From positions 2,987,001-3,051,000 of the forward strand of contig NZ_CP020104.1 in assembly GCF_002056795.1 (NCBI RefSeq): DNA of 64,000 nt, given 5' to 3'. Below are positions 44,001 to 51,757 of the stretch, piece after piece. The stretch is from Spirosoma aerolatum (GTDB lineage Bacteria; Bacteroidota; Bacteroidia; Cytophagales; Spirosomataceae). The translations under genes were made by a program, and so were the position numbers. Every line of letters starts with the position of its first letter. Position 1 is the stretch's first letter. The notes below the pieces were generated by a model that was given only the letters and a program-made list of their open reading frames with translations, ran no database searches and was not told the DNA's origin.

Positions 44001-44098
44001 TCGTTAGTAAATGGTCAAGGCCCGCCGTTGCGGGTAGTCAATGGTCACCTCAAGAGCATGCTGGTGCAACTGACTATAAATTAGTGACTAACGATTGA
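44001..44098. repeat. Degenerate inverted heptamer-like region
   Basis: GTTAGTAAATGGTCA near 44003 and TAGTCAATGGTCACC near 44035 resemble the reverse complement of the segment 44062-44098 (GACTATAAATTAGTGACTAA). GCAATGG-type units recur at about 7 bp. Pairing is patchy, so this is the weakest member of the group. Confidence 0.4.
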
Positions 44099-44101
44099 CA
44101 A

Positions 44102-44515
44102 TTATTGTTCAAAGAAAGGTTTGGTCGCTTCTAGTAAATCGATGGGTGCAGAACACGGACGCCCCGTTTCTGAACGAACAAAAACGAGTGTAGTTTGGCC
44201 CGTATTTAGCAGTTGCCCATCCTGATTGAAAATTTCGTAATTGAACATCAACCGGGTTTTGGGCATTTGCGGAATCGTCACTCGAATGGTAAGAAGATCG
44301 TCGTATTTAGCTGGTCGAATGAATCGGGAATTCAGGTCGTAGACAGGCATCGAAATGCCATCTTCTTCCATTTTTTTATACGTAAGTCCCAGATGGCGAA
44401 GCGCTTCGACACGTCCGATCTCGTAATAACGGGCGTAGTTGCCATAATAAACAATGCCCATCTGATCGGTGTCGTAATAGCGCACCCGGATATTGGTAAC
44501 GTCGTGGGTAATCAT
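44102..44515 (-). CDS. YbgC-like acyl-CoA thioesterase (hot-dog fold)
   Basis: 137 aa, single 4HBT hot-dog domain. The catalytic motif YYDTDQMGIVYYGNYARYYE (about 13-32) contains the Asp that activates water. VEALRHLGLTYKKM, the central helix end, follows. Such enzymes hydrolyse acyl-CoA thioesters and are often linked to envelope lipid metabolism. The mltG stop is only 3 bp upstream of its ATG, so the two are probably co-transcribed. Confidence 0.93.
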   Translation of the reverse strand: MITHDVTNIRVRYYDTDQMGIVYYGNYARYYEIGRVEALRHLGLTYKKMEEDGISMPVYDLNSRFIRPAKYDDLLTIRVTIPQMPKTRLMFNYEIFNQDGQLLNTGQTTLVFVRSETGRPCSAPIDLLEATKPFFEQ

Positions 44516-44518
44516 AGG

Positions 44519-45556
44519 TTATTTCATAATCTTCATGCGGGTGAGTGCCTGTTGGTACAGACGAGCGTTGGCCAGGTGTTCAGCCATAGTTTTCGAGAAG
44601 GTATGATACCCATTGAAACGGGCATCGACCACGAAGTAAAGGTAGTCGTGTTGCTCGGCGTTCAGAACGGCATCGATGGTGGCAGGAGCAGGCAGGTTAA
44701 TTGGCCCAGGTGGTAAGCCGGTATGCCGATAGGTGTTGTAAGGCGAGTCGATAGTGAGTTGCTTGTTGAGCAGCCGACGAATCGTGAAATCGCGCAGGGC
44801 AAAAATGACAGTGGGGTCGGCTTCGAGTTTCATGCCTTTTTTCAGGCGGTTCAGGTACACACCAGCCACGCGGGGTTGTTCATCGCGTTTGTTGGTTTCG
44901 GCCGCTACGATCGAAGCCAGTACCTGAGTCTGCGTTTGGGTCAGTCCAAGGGCTTTGGCTTTTTCCTGACGTTCGGGCGTCCAGAATTTCTTGTATTCAT
45001 TCCCCATCCGATCCAACAGGGCTTCGGGCTTGATGGTCCAGAACATTTCGTAGGTATTAGGCAAAAACATACAGACGATCGTTGTGGTATCGAATCCATA
45101 TTTCTCGCAGGTAGCCGGATCGTTCAGCAGTTTACCCAGGGCCTCGGAGCCAAACTCAAATTTGCTGCCCAGGCGCTGAATCAGGTCCGATTTCTGCCGC
45201 ATACTATTGAACGTTACGGGCATGGCATCCTGATTGCCACTGCGGAGTTTGACCAGCGCGTCGCGGTTGCCCATATTTGGCTTGATTTCATACCGTCCTT
45301 CTTTAACGAGTTCGGGGTATTTCATCAGTTTGGCCAGGAAACGGAACGACGTTTCGTCGTTGATGACCTTATGCGTTTTGAGCGTGTCCATGACTGACTC
45401 GAACGTTGAACCACGTGGAATCAGGAGGGCAAACGTTTTGTCGTTCTCTTTTACCTGTAGGTTTGGGCTTTTGAAAACTTGCCAGAAGTAAAAGGTAAAG
45501 GTGGTCAGAAGGATAGAAACGGTGAGAAACAGCCCAATTTTAAAATTACGAGACAT
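44519..45556 (-). CDS. mltG: Endolytic murein transglycosylase MltG
   Basis: 345 aa. An N-terminal anchor helix (KIGLFLTVSILLTTFTFYFW) is followed by a LysM-like domain (FALLIPRGSTFESVMDTLKT). The YceG catalytic domain contains ASIVAAETNKRDE, with the catalytic Glu, then VYLNRLKKGMKLEADPTV and SPYNTYRHTGLPPGPI. MltG cleaves nascent glycan strands and sets their length. The longer frame from 45652 reads through the heptamer repeat and is rejected in favour of MSRNFKIG. Confidence 0.95.
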   Translation of the reverse strand: MSRNFKIGLFLTVSILLTTFTFYFWQVFKSPNLQVKENDKTFALLIPRGSTFESVMDTLKTHKVINDETSFRFLAKLMKYPELVKEGRYEIKPNMGNRDALVKLRSGNQDAMPVTFNSMRQKSDLIQRLGSKFEFGSEALGKLLNDPATCEKYGFDTTTIVCMFLPNTYEMFWTIKPEALLDRMGNEYKKFWTPERQEKAKALGLTQTQTQVLASIVAAETNKRDEQPRVAGVYLNRLKKGMKLEADPTVIFALRDFTIRRLLNKQLTIDSPYNTYRHTGLPPGPINLPAPATIDAVLNAEQHDYLYFVVDARFNGYHTFSKTMAEHLANARLYQQALTRMKIMK

Positions 45557-45573
45557 GATTGCGAGCAATAAGG

Positions 45574-45660
45574 AACAATGAATAATGAAGAATGCGCAGA
45601 TGGTTACAACTACGATTTTTGGCACTACAATTGTGTAGTGTCCACTAGGCATTATTCATT
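45574..45660. repeat. Heptamer inverted repeat with inner dyad, mltG upstream region
   Basis: AACAATG, AATAATG, AAGAATG (45574-45594) are tandem heptamers. AATGAATAATG (45577-45587) pairs exactly with CATTATTCATT (45650-45660). An inner dyad CACTACA/TGTAGTG (45623-45640) sits between them. The gap separates divergent genes, so the dyad could also be an operator. Confidence 0.7.
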
Positions 45661-45700
45661 TTGATGCTGCAAATTTAGCCAAAATAGCTACCTACCCATA

Positions 45701-46198
45701 ATGAAGTACGTATTATCTCTCTTACTGATGGTGACCGTGATGACATCTTGCCGGACGAGTGCTGATAGTCCACGAGCCATGAATCCGGCAGCCGCCAAAC
45801 GACAACAGGCCATTGATGAGATTCGTGAAGCGGATTTAAATTTTAGCCAATTGTCTGAAAGACAGGGAATGGCCAAAGCCTTTACAACGTATGCAGCCGA
45901 TGAAGTAATCAAGCTGAACGATGGCAGTGCTCCGACGGTCGGCTTCGATTCGTTGCGGGCACAGATGAGTCGTATGCCGGTTGATGGACGTGTGCTAACC
46001 TGGCAGGTGCTTAAGGCCGATGCCTCGCAGGCGGGTGATCTGGGCTACACGTTTGGGCAGTGGATGCTTAGCCAACGCGACGAGTCGGGCAAGAAGAAAA
46101 CACAGTTTGGGGTTTATGTGACTGTATGGAAACGCCAACGCAACGGTCAATGGCGGTTTGTTGTCGATGGTGGGAACAGTACCCCCGAACCCAAATAG
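45701..46198 (+). CDS. DUF4440/NTF2-like lipoprotein
   Basis: 165 aa. The signal peptide ends in a lipobox (TVMTSC). The rest is an NTF2-like (SnoaL/DUF4440) domain: AIDEIREADLNFSQLSER, KAFTTYAADEVIKLNDG, LGYTFGQWMLSQRDESG and VTVWKRQRNGQWRFVVDGGN. Such domains bind small ligands or act as subunit scaffolds; no catalytic residues are assigned. It is divergent from mltG and 43 bp upstream of the MFS gene. Confidence 0.85.
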   Translation: MKYVLSLLLMVTVMTSCRTSADSPRAMNPAAAKRQQAIDEIREADLNFSQLSERQGMAKAFTTYAADEVIKLNDGSAPTVGFDSLRAQMSRMPVDGRVLTWQVLKADASQAGDLGYTFGQWMLSQRDESGKKKTQFGVYVTVWKRQRNGQWRFVVDGGNSTPEPK

Positions 46199-46236
46199 AG
46201 TTTACGGCTTACGGTAACCTTTTCAAAAATGAATCG

Positions 46237-46244
46237 TAAATTTG
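46237..46244 (+). promoter_or_regulatory. Possible promoter -7 element before the MFS gene
   Basis: TAAATTTG matches TAnnTTTG. The -33 position (46214-46217) reads GTAA, so support is partial. It overlaps the TTG at 46242 that begins the longest MFS frame. A single TTTACGG/CTTACGG heptamer pair lies just upstream (46201-46214). Confidence 0.35.
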
Positions 46245-47528
46245 GGCGAACCAACTCAACTCGTTTTGACCGTTCGTTCATCGTCAACTCCTCAAACGTT
46301 GCGAGATCCCTCGCTGTATACGCTCTCGTTCTGGTTACTGTCGGTCAGTAACTTCCTGTTTTCGGCCAGTTTTTCGATGATGATTCCCGAGTTACCGGCC
46401 TATCTGACGAAGCTGGGCGGCAAAGAATACATCGGACTGATTATTGCACTTTTTACGTTCACGGCTGGGGTTTCACGGCCATTTAGCGGCAAACTGACCG
46501 ATACAATTGGTCGGGTTCCGGTGATGGCCTTCGGGTCTATCGTGTGCTTTGTCTGCGGACTGTTGTATCCGTATCTGTTGACCGTATGGGGGTTTCTGAC
46601 GCTCCGGCTAATTCACGGCTTTTCGACGGGGACTAAACCAACGGCTACATCGGCTTATGTTGCCGATGTGGTTCCGGCCAATCGTCGGGGCGAAGCAATG
46701 GGTATGCTTGGGCTATTTACGGCGATGGGCATGTCGCTTGGACCGGCTATTGGGAGTTGGTTGGCTACCGATTTTTCCATGAATGTTATGTTCTGGACAT
46801 CATCGGCTTTTGCCTTACTTTCCATTGGTATTCTGCTCCGTATGCCCGAAACCCTGGCGACACCAGAACGTTTTCGGTTTGGCTTACTTCGTCTGAAAAA
46901 AGATGAGCTCTTTGATAAACAGGCTATTCCGCCATTTCTAGTTCTGCTATTGCAATCGTTCTCTTCTGGCGCGGTACTCACGGTAATCTCTACGTTGAGC
47001 GGGTCACTGGGCATTACCAATAAAGGGCTGTTTTTCACGGTCTATACAGTGGCTTCGCTGATGGTTCGTATTCTGTTCAGTAAGTCGTCGGATCGCTACG
47101 GCCGGGTACCCGTATTATTTATCTCTACGGTTATTCTAGCTTTTTCAATGGGCTTGCTGGTTATGGTCGACTCGCCGGTTTTGTTCTGGACGGCCGCTAT
47201 TTTCTATGGTATGTCGTGGGGCATGAACTCGCCGACAGTGCAGGCCTGGACAGCGGACCTTAGCGACGAGCATACCCGTGGACGAGCGATGGCTACCATG
47301 TACATTGCCCTCGAAGCGGGTATTGGATTGGGAGCCGTCGGTTCGGGCTGGCTGCTCAATCACGTAGTGGGTGAATTGGGGGTAGATGCGGCCTTTGCCG
47401 TATCAGGGGGGATGGCGTTGATTGCGGTTGGGTATCTGGGCTGGTTATGGCAAAAAGGCCGGAGAACATCCCGGCATCGGACCGACGGAGCCGATGAAGT
47501 GGCTCTGATGGATGGTGAACCGGGATGA
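46242..47528 (+). CDS. Major facilitator superfamily transporter
   Basis: Up to 428 aa with 12 predicted helices. TM1 includes LLSVSNFLFSASFSMMIPEL. The motif-A loop GKLTDTIGRVPVMAFG lies between TM2 and TM3, and its second-half copy is SDRYGRVPVLFIS. HGFSTGTKPTATSAYVADVV resembles drug-efflux members. Substrate unknown. The start is uncertain: the TTG at 46242 coincides with a promoter-like element, and TTG codons at 46266 or 46299 would still keep TM1. The next gene overlaps by 4 bp. Confidence 0.9.
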   Translation: MGEPTQLVLTVRSSSTPQTLRDPSLYTLSFWLLSVSNFLFSASFSMMIPELPAYLTKLGGKEYIGLIIALFTFTAGVSRPFSGKLTDTIGRVPVMAFGSIVCFVCGLLYPYLLTVWGFLTLRLIHGFSTGTKPTATSAYVADVVPANRRGEAMGMLGLFTAMGMSLGPAIGSWLATDFSMNVMFWTSSAFALLSIGILLRMPETLATPERFRFGLLRLKKDELFDKQAIPPFLVLLLQSFSSGAVLTVISTLSGSLGITNKGLFFTVYTVASLMVRILFSKSSDRYGRVPVLFISTVILAFSMGLLVMVDSPVLFWTAAIFYGMSWGMNSPTVQAWTADLSDEHTRGRAMATMYIALEAGIGLGAVGSGWLLNHVVGELGVDAAFAVSGGMALIAVGYLGWLWQKGRRTSRHRTDGADEVALMDGEPG

Positions 47529-47881
47529 ACGAGATCGAGCCGAAAATCCGCCCATTGGTCGATGCGCTGAACCGAACGGGTATCGCACGCACGTTTTCCA
47601 GTTGCGAAGGCCATTTTGCTCCTGACCAGCAAACGATCGTTGATCGCAATCATGCGTATGTTCGCTTTATACCTGCCGAAGACTGCTCCCTGGCTCAGGT
47701 AGAAAACCTGCTGGCGTATGTGCTTACCCGGTTCAAACACCAGCATGGCCTGATTCCGGTTAAATTAATGGCCTATAAACTCTACACACCCATCGAAGAC
47801 GAACGGGTGGAAGAAACCTTTGTGCTTGAACTTCATCCCTTCAATCGCTTCGATCCCCCGACCGCAAACGAACAGATGTAG
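47525..47881 (+). CDS. Uncharacterised small protein with Ser-Ser-Cys-Glu-Gly-His motif
   Basis: 118 aa, no recognised family. Seen: RPLVDALNRTGIARTFSSCEGHFAP (about 8-32), DRNHAYVRF and a C-terminal half rich in aromatic residues (YKLYTPIEDERVEETFVLEL). The Cys/His cluster could bind metal or form an active site. TYW3-type tRNA methyltransferases have a similar SSC-G start, but the match is too short to assign. The ATG overlaps the MFS stop (ATGA), so translation is coupled, linking it to that transporter. Confidence 0.75.
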   Translation: MNEIEPKIRPLVDALNRTGIARTFSSCEGHFAPDQQTIVDRNHAYVRFIPAEDCSLAQVENLLAYVLTRFKHQHGLIPVKLMAYKLYTPIEDERVEETFVLELHPFNRFDPPTANEQM

Positions 47882-47948
47882 ATCGGGCCATTGACCAGGT
47901 AGAAAAGTTAATTTATGATCGATTAGATACTGGGGGATGAGTTAATGT

Positions 47949-48176
47949 TCAGTAATCGTTACAATATACGTTAGTCCTGCCACCCTTCAGGTTTATAGCA
48001 ATAACTTGAGTCGAATCAACGATTACCTCTACCACGGCTTGGGTAAGGGATTGGCTACCGAATCGCCCGGTAAGTCGGTCGGCCGTTGAGCGGTTAAGTT
48101 GAATAATTTGTGGTTCAGCCAGGCTGATAATCGTGCCATCTACGACCAGCATATCTACCGTTGCTCGCAAGGTCAA
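47949..48176 (-). CDS. Short hypothetical ORF, possibly a gene remnant
   Basis: 75 codons from a TTG; an internal ATG at 48152 gives 67. The product (for example LTGRFGSQSLTQAVVEVIVD) has sensible protein composition but no recognised family, signal or helix. The frame stays open upstream through a CCCCCTAAAGGGGG hairpin without an ATG, which suggests a truncated gene. It lies downstream of hslU on the same strand. The 363-bp space between the gene at 47525 and hslU contains nothing else apart from that hairpin. Confidence 0.35.
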   Translation of the reverse strand: MTLRATVDMLVVDGTIISLAEPQIIQLNRSTADRLTGRFGSQSLTQAVVEVIVDSTQVIAINLKGGRTNVYCNDY

Positions 48177-48190
48177 GTCTTCTGACGTCC

Positions 48191-48209
48191 TCCCCCTAAA
48201 GGGGGCTGG
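48191..48209. terminator. CCCCC-TAAA-GGGGG hairpin after hslU
   Basis: A short G+C stem (CTCCCCC with GGGGGCTGG around TAAA) lies about 35 bp past the hslU stop. It has no U-run. The core resembles the CCCCTAAA motif inside the terminator at 27342. Confidence 0.45.
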
Positions 48210-48243
48210 GTAGGAAGAGGGGAACGAGTCGCTACATCAAAAA

Positions 48244-49629
48244 TTACAAAATAAACTGGCTTAAATCCCGGTTTTTGACCAGGCCATTTAGTTTTTCACT
48301 GACCAGTTCTTTGGTAACCACCACTTTGGCATTAGCGCCGATCACGTCGGGAATGTCGAACATAAAGTCGTTCATGAGGTGGCTCAGAACCGTTTGAAGT
48401 CGTCGGGCACCAATATTTTCCACTTCGCTGTTTACGTCAAAAGCGATCCGGGCCAGTTCGCGAAGGGCGTCGTCCTGGAAACCAAGTTCAACCTCTTCGG
48501 CTGCTAGCATGGCCTCATACTGCTTGGTAAGGGCGTTTTTAGGCTCTTTCAGGATCTGGTAGAAGTCATCTTCCGAGAGGCTTTGCAACTCAACACGAAT
48601 CGGGAAGCGGCCTTGCAATTCAGGGATCAGGTCGCTTGGTTTGGCCACGTGGAAAGCACCGGCGGCAATGAACAGAATATGGTCGGTATGAATAACGCCA
48701 TACTTTGTATTTACCGCACTGCCTTCCACAATGGGTAGCAGATCGCGCTGCACCCCTTCGCGGCTTACATCGGGACCGCCACCGCCGTTGCCGGAACGAG
48801 CCGAGGCCACTTTGTCGATTTCGTCAATGAAAATGATACCTGCGTCTTCCGCTTTGCGGATGGCTTCTTCTTTCACCTCGTCCATATCGATCAGTTTGGC
48901 GGCTTCCTCTTCCAGCAGAATTTTGCGGGCTTCGGCAATGCTCACTTTGCGTTTTTTACCGCGTTTGGGCATCATGTTGCCAATCATCTCCTGGATATTC
49001 ATCATCGACAGATCATCGACGGTGCCGCCCATTACACCAATATTGGGTGTCTGGCTTTGCTGAACGTCGATATCGATTTTTCGGTCGTCCATTTCGCCCG
49101 AGCGGATTTTTTCGCGGAACCGTTCGCGGGTGCGTTCGTTGAGCTCAGCGTCGGCGTCTTTTGGGGCATTTTCGAACCCAAGCTGACCATTGGCCGGTTT
49201 GACGGGGGGAATCAGAATGTCCAGAATGGTTTCTTCGACTTGTTGCTGGGCTTTTATCTGAACGGCTTCTTTCTTGGCCGCCCGCACCATATTGACGGAT
49301 TGCTCGACCAGGTCACGCACCATACTTTCTACATCGCGGCCTACGTAACCAACCTCCGTAAATTTGGACGCTTCTACTTTGATAAAAGGCGCATCAGCAA
49401 TTTTAGCCAGCCGACGGGCAATTTCCGTTTTGCCAACGCCCGTAGCCCCAATCATCAGGATGTTGTTGGGCGTAATTTCGCGTTGCATGTCGGCGCTGCT
49501 GTTCATCCGGCGCCAGCGGTTCCGCAGGGCTATAGCTACGTTGCGTTTGGCATCGTGCTGGCCAATAATGTATTGATCTAGCTCGGCAACAATCTGCCGG
49601 GGAGTAAGGTCTTTCAGTGAGTGGGTCAT
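48244..49629 (-). CDS. hslU: ATP-dependent protease ATPase subunit HslU
   Basis: 461 aa, normal length. AAA+ ATPase that unfolds substrates for HslV. Seen: LTPRQIVAELDQYIIGQ (family start), Walker A GATGVGKTE, EVGYVGRDVESMVRDL (pore loop), Walker B IIFIDEIDKVA, GRFPIRVEL and NIGARRLQTVL (sensor region). The intermediate domain is present between residues of about 110 and 245. The frame extends upstream to 49770 but homology fixes MTHSLKDL as the start. No hslV gene is visible in the window. Confidence 0.97.
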   Translation of the reverse strand: MTHSLKDLTPRQIVAELDQYIIGQHDAKRNVAIALRNRWRRMNSSADMQREITPNNILMIGATGVGKTEIARRLAKIADAPFIKVEASKFTEVGYVGRDVESMVRDLVEQSVNMVRAAKKEAVQIKAQQQVEETILDILIPPVKPANGQLGFENAPKDADAELNERTRERFREKIRSGEMDDRKIDIDVQQSQTPNIGVMGGTVDDLSMMNIQEMIGNMMPKRGKKRKVSIAEARKILLEEEAAKLIDMDEVKEEAIRKAEDAGIIFIDEIDKVASARSGNGGGGPDVSREGVQRDLLPIVEGSAVNTKYGVIHTDHILFIAAGAFHVAKPSDLIPELQGRFPIRVELQSLSEDDFYQILKEPKNALTKQYEAMLAAEEVELGFQDDALRELARIAFDVNSEVENIGARRLQTVLSHLMNDFMFDIPDVIGANAKVVVTKELVSEKLNGLVKNRDLSQFIL

Positions 49630-49784
49630 TGATAAAAACAAAAGCGAAACACTACTTGCGCTTTTTCTAAAACACAGGAATTTTAAAATTGTGCCAATGC
49701 TACAGAAAAAATAGTAGTTTAAGTAACCATGATTAAAAACTTCGACTAACTGGCTTTCTCCAGAAATCAATAATCAGTCTTTGC

Positions 49785-51668
49785 ATGAATTTCTGTCGGA
49801 TTCTACTTTTCGCGTTTTGCCTGACCACAGCCTACGCGCAAACGCCCATTCATTTAATACCGCAGCCCGTGAGTGTTCAGCCTCAAACCGGTCTGTTCGC
49901 TCTGACCAAAACAACCTCAATCGAGTATAATCAGGCCGATGCCCGCGTGGTTGCTGACATGCTTAGCCAACGCTTAAACAAACCAACAGGTTATGCGCTG
50001 GCAGCAAAACAAGGAAAAGCGGGCAAAATTCAACTAAACCTGAATACAACACCGAATGCCCAACTTGGCGACGAGGGTTACATGCTCGATGCATCGTCGA
50101 AAGGCGTGGTGATAACGGCTAATCGTCCGGCGGGGCTATTCTATGGGATGCAGACGCTCACGCAGTTATTGCCAAAAGAAATTGAGAGTAAAACGGCTGT
50201 TTCAAAAAACTGGTCGCTTCCGGCAGTAAAGATTACCGACTATCCACGGTTTGGCTGGCGGGGGATTATGCTCGATGTGAGCCGTAACTTTTTTACGAAA
50301 GAGGAAGTCAAACAGTATATCGATCAACTGGCCAAACTAAAATTCAATACGCTTCACTGGCACCTGACCGACGACAATGGCTGGCGAATCGAAATCAAAT
50401 CGTTGCCTAAACTGACCCAGGTAGGTGCCTGGCGGGTGGCACGGGCCGGTCATTTTGGGGATCGTGCCGAGCCGAAACCCGGCGAACCTACTCCCGTTGG
50501 TGGCTTTTATTCGCAGGACGATATTCGGGAGGTAGTGGCGTATGCACAGGCTCGTAACGTAACCATCGTTCCCGAAATTGATGTGCCGGGTCACAGTATG
50601 GCGGCTCTGGCGGCTTATCCCGAACTGAGTTGTACCAAACAGCAGGTGAGCGTAAATCCCGGTACGCCCTTCTCGGAATGGTACGGAAACGGTACGTTTA
50701 AGATGAAAGTAGAAAACACGCTGAATCCATCGGACGAAAATGTCTATGCGTTTCTGGATAAGGTGTTTACCGAAGTGGCGGCTCTCTTTCCCAATCCCTA
50801 CATTCACGTGGGGGGCGATGAGTGTTACAAAGGCTACTGGGCTAATGATCCGGGGTGTCAGGCATTGATGAAACAACTGAACATCCGGCATGTGGAAGAT
50901 TTGCAGGGGTATTTCATGAACCGTGTTGAGAAAATTCTGACTGCCAAAGGCAAGAAACTGCTAGGCTGGGACGAAATACTGGAAGGAGGAATCTCTCCGG
51001 GGGCAACGGTCATGAGCTGGCGGGGAATCAAAGGAGGGATCGAAGCGGCACAGGCCGGGCACAATGTGGTGATGACCCCAACCACATTTGCCTATATCGA
51101 TTACACGCAGGGCGATCCTTCGGTCGATCCGCCGATCTACGCCAGTTTGCGGGCTGAAAAGTGCTACAGTTTCGATCCAGTACCGGATGGTGTCGATGCT
51201 AAATATATTTTGGGTGGGCAGGGTAACCTCTGGACCGAGCAGATACCCACCCTGCGCTATGCCGAATACATGACTTACCCGCGTGGCTGGGCATTGTCGG
51301 AAGTATTCTGGTCGCCAAAGGCGGTAAAGAACTGGGCCAATTTTGTGGAGCGTATGGAAACCCATTTCGACCGGGCCGATGTGGCCCAGGTCAATTACTC
51401 GAAGGCTATTTACGATGCCATTGTGCGGACAAGTATGAAAGACGGTAAACTCCGGCTCGAACTCGCTGGCGAAGCCCCCAACCTCGACATCTACTACACC
51501 CTCGATGACACCATGCCCGACCAGTTTTCGACCAAATACACCCAACCCATTGACCTGCCCGATGGCCCCATCACCCTGCGCGTCGTCACCTATCGTGCCG
51601 GAAAACCCATCGGTCACCTAATTACTTTGACGCGAGATGCTCTGCAACGCCGGGTTGGTCGGTTTTAG
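49785..51668 (+). CDS. Secreted beta-N-acetylhexosaminidase (GH20)
   Basis: 627 aa with a signal peptide (about 1-18). An N-terminal GH20b domain (about 20-155) precedes the catalytic barrel. The barrel has LTDDNGWRIEIKSLPKLT and the catalytic Asp-Glu pair in IHVGGDECYKGYW (about 341-353), with WDEILEGG and WTEQIPTLRYAEYM further on. A C-terminal CHB_HEX-like beta domain follows (YYTLDDTMPDQFST). It releases terminal GlcNAc/GalNAc from glycans such as chitin or peptidoglycan fragments. Monocistronic, divergent from hslU. Confidence 0.95.
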   Translation: MNFCRILLFAFCLTTAYAQTPIHLIPQPVSVQPQTGLFALTKTTSIEYNQADARVVADMLSQRLNKPTGYALAAKQGKAGKIQLNLNTTPNAQLGDEGYMLDASSKGVVITANRPAGLFYGMQTLTQLLPKEIESKTAVSKNWSLPAVKITDYPRFGWRGIMLDVSRNFFTKEEVKQYIDQLAKLKFNTLHWHLTDDNGWRIEIKSLPKLTQVGAWRVARAGHFGDRAEPKPGEPTPVGGFYSQDDIREVVAYAQARNVTIVPEIDVPGHSMAALAAYPELSCTKQQVSVNPGTPFSEWYGNGTFKMKVENTLNPSDENVYAFLDKVFTEVAALFPNPYIHVGGDECYKGYWANDPGCQALMKQLNIRHVEDLQGYFMNRVEKILTAKGKKLLGWDEILEGGISPGATVMSWRGIKGGIEAAQAGHNVVMTPTTFAYIDYTQGDPSVDPPIYASLRAEKCYSFDPVPDGVDAKYILGGQGNLWTEQIPTLRYAEYMTYPRGWALSEVFWSPKAVKNWANFVERMETHFDRADVAQVNYSKAIYDAIVRTSMKDGKLRLELAGEAPNLDIYYTLDDTMPDQFSTKYTQPIDLPDGPITLRVVTYRAGKPIGHLITLTRDALQRRVGRF

Positions 51669-51757
51669 GTAAAATCATATAGGTAAGAACCGCTCTTTTC
51701 AATTGCTTGCTTATTAATAAAACAGATCCGTATTCATAAAGGTAATATTCTTGGTTT

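Noticed and set aside
45557..45652. N-terminal extension of mltG
   Set aside because: The added residues come from the heptamer repeat; the anchor helix follows the ATG at 45556.
47356..47746. Leftward frames over the MFS end and the small Cys/His gene
   Set aside because: Antisense to two coupled genes; the repeats of Pro/Ser/Arg are typical shadow composition.
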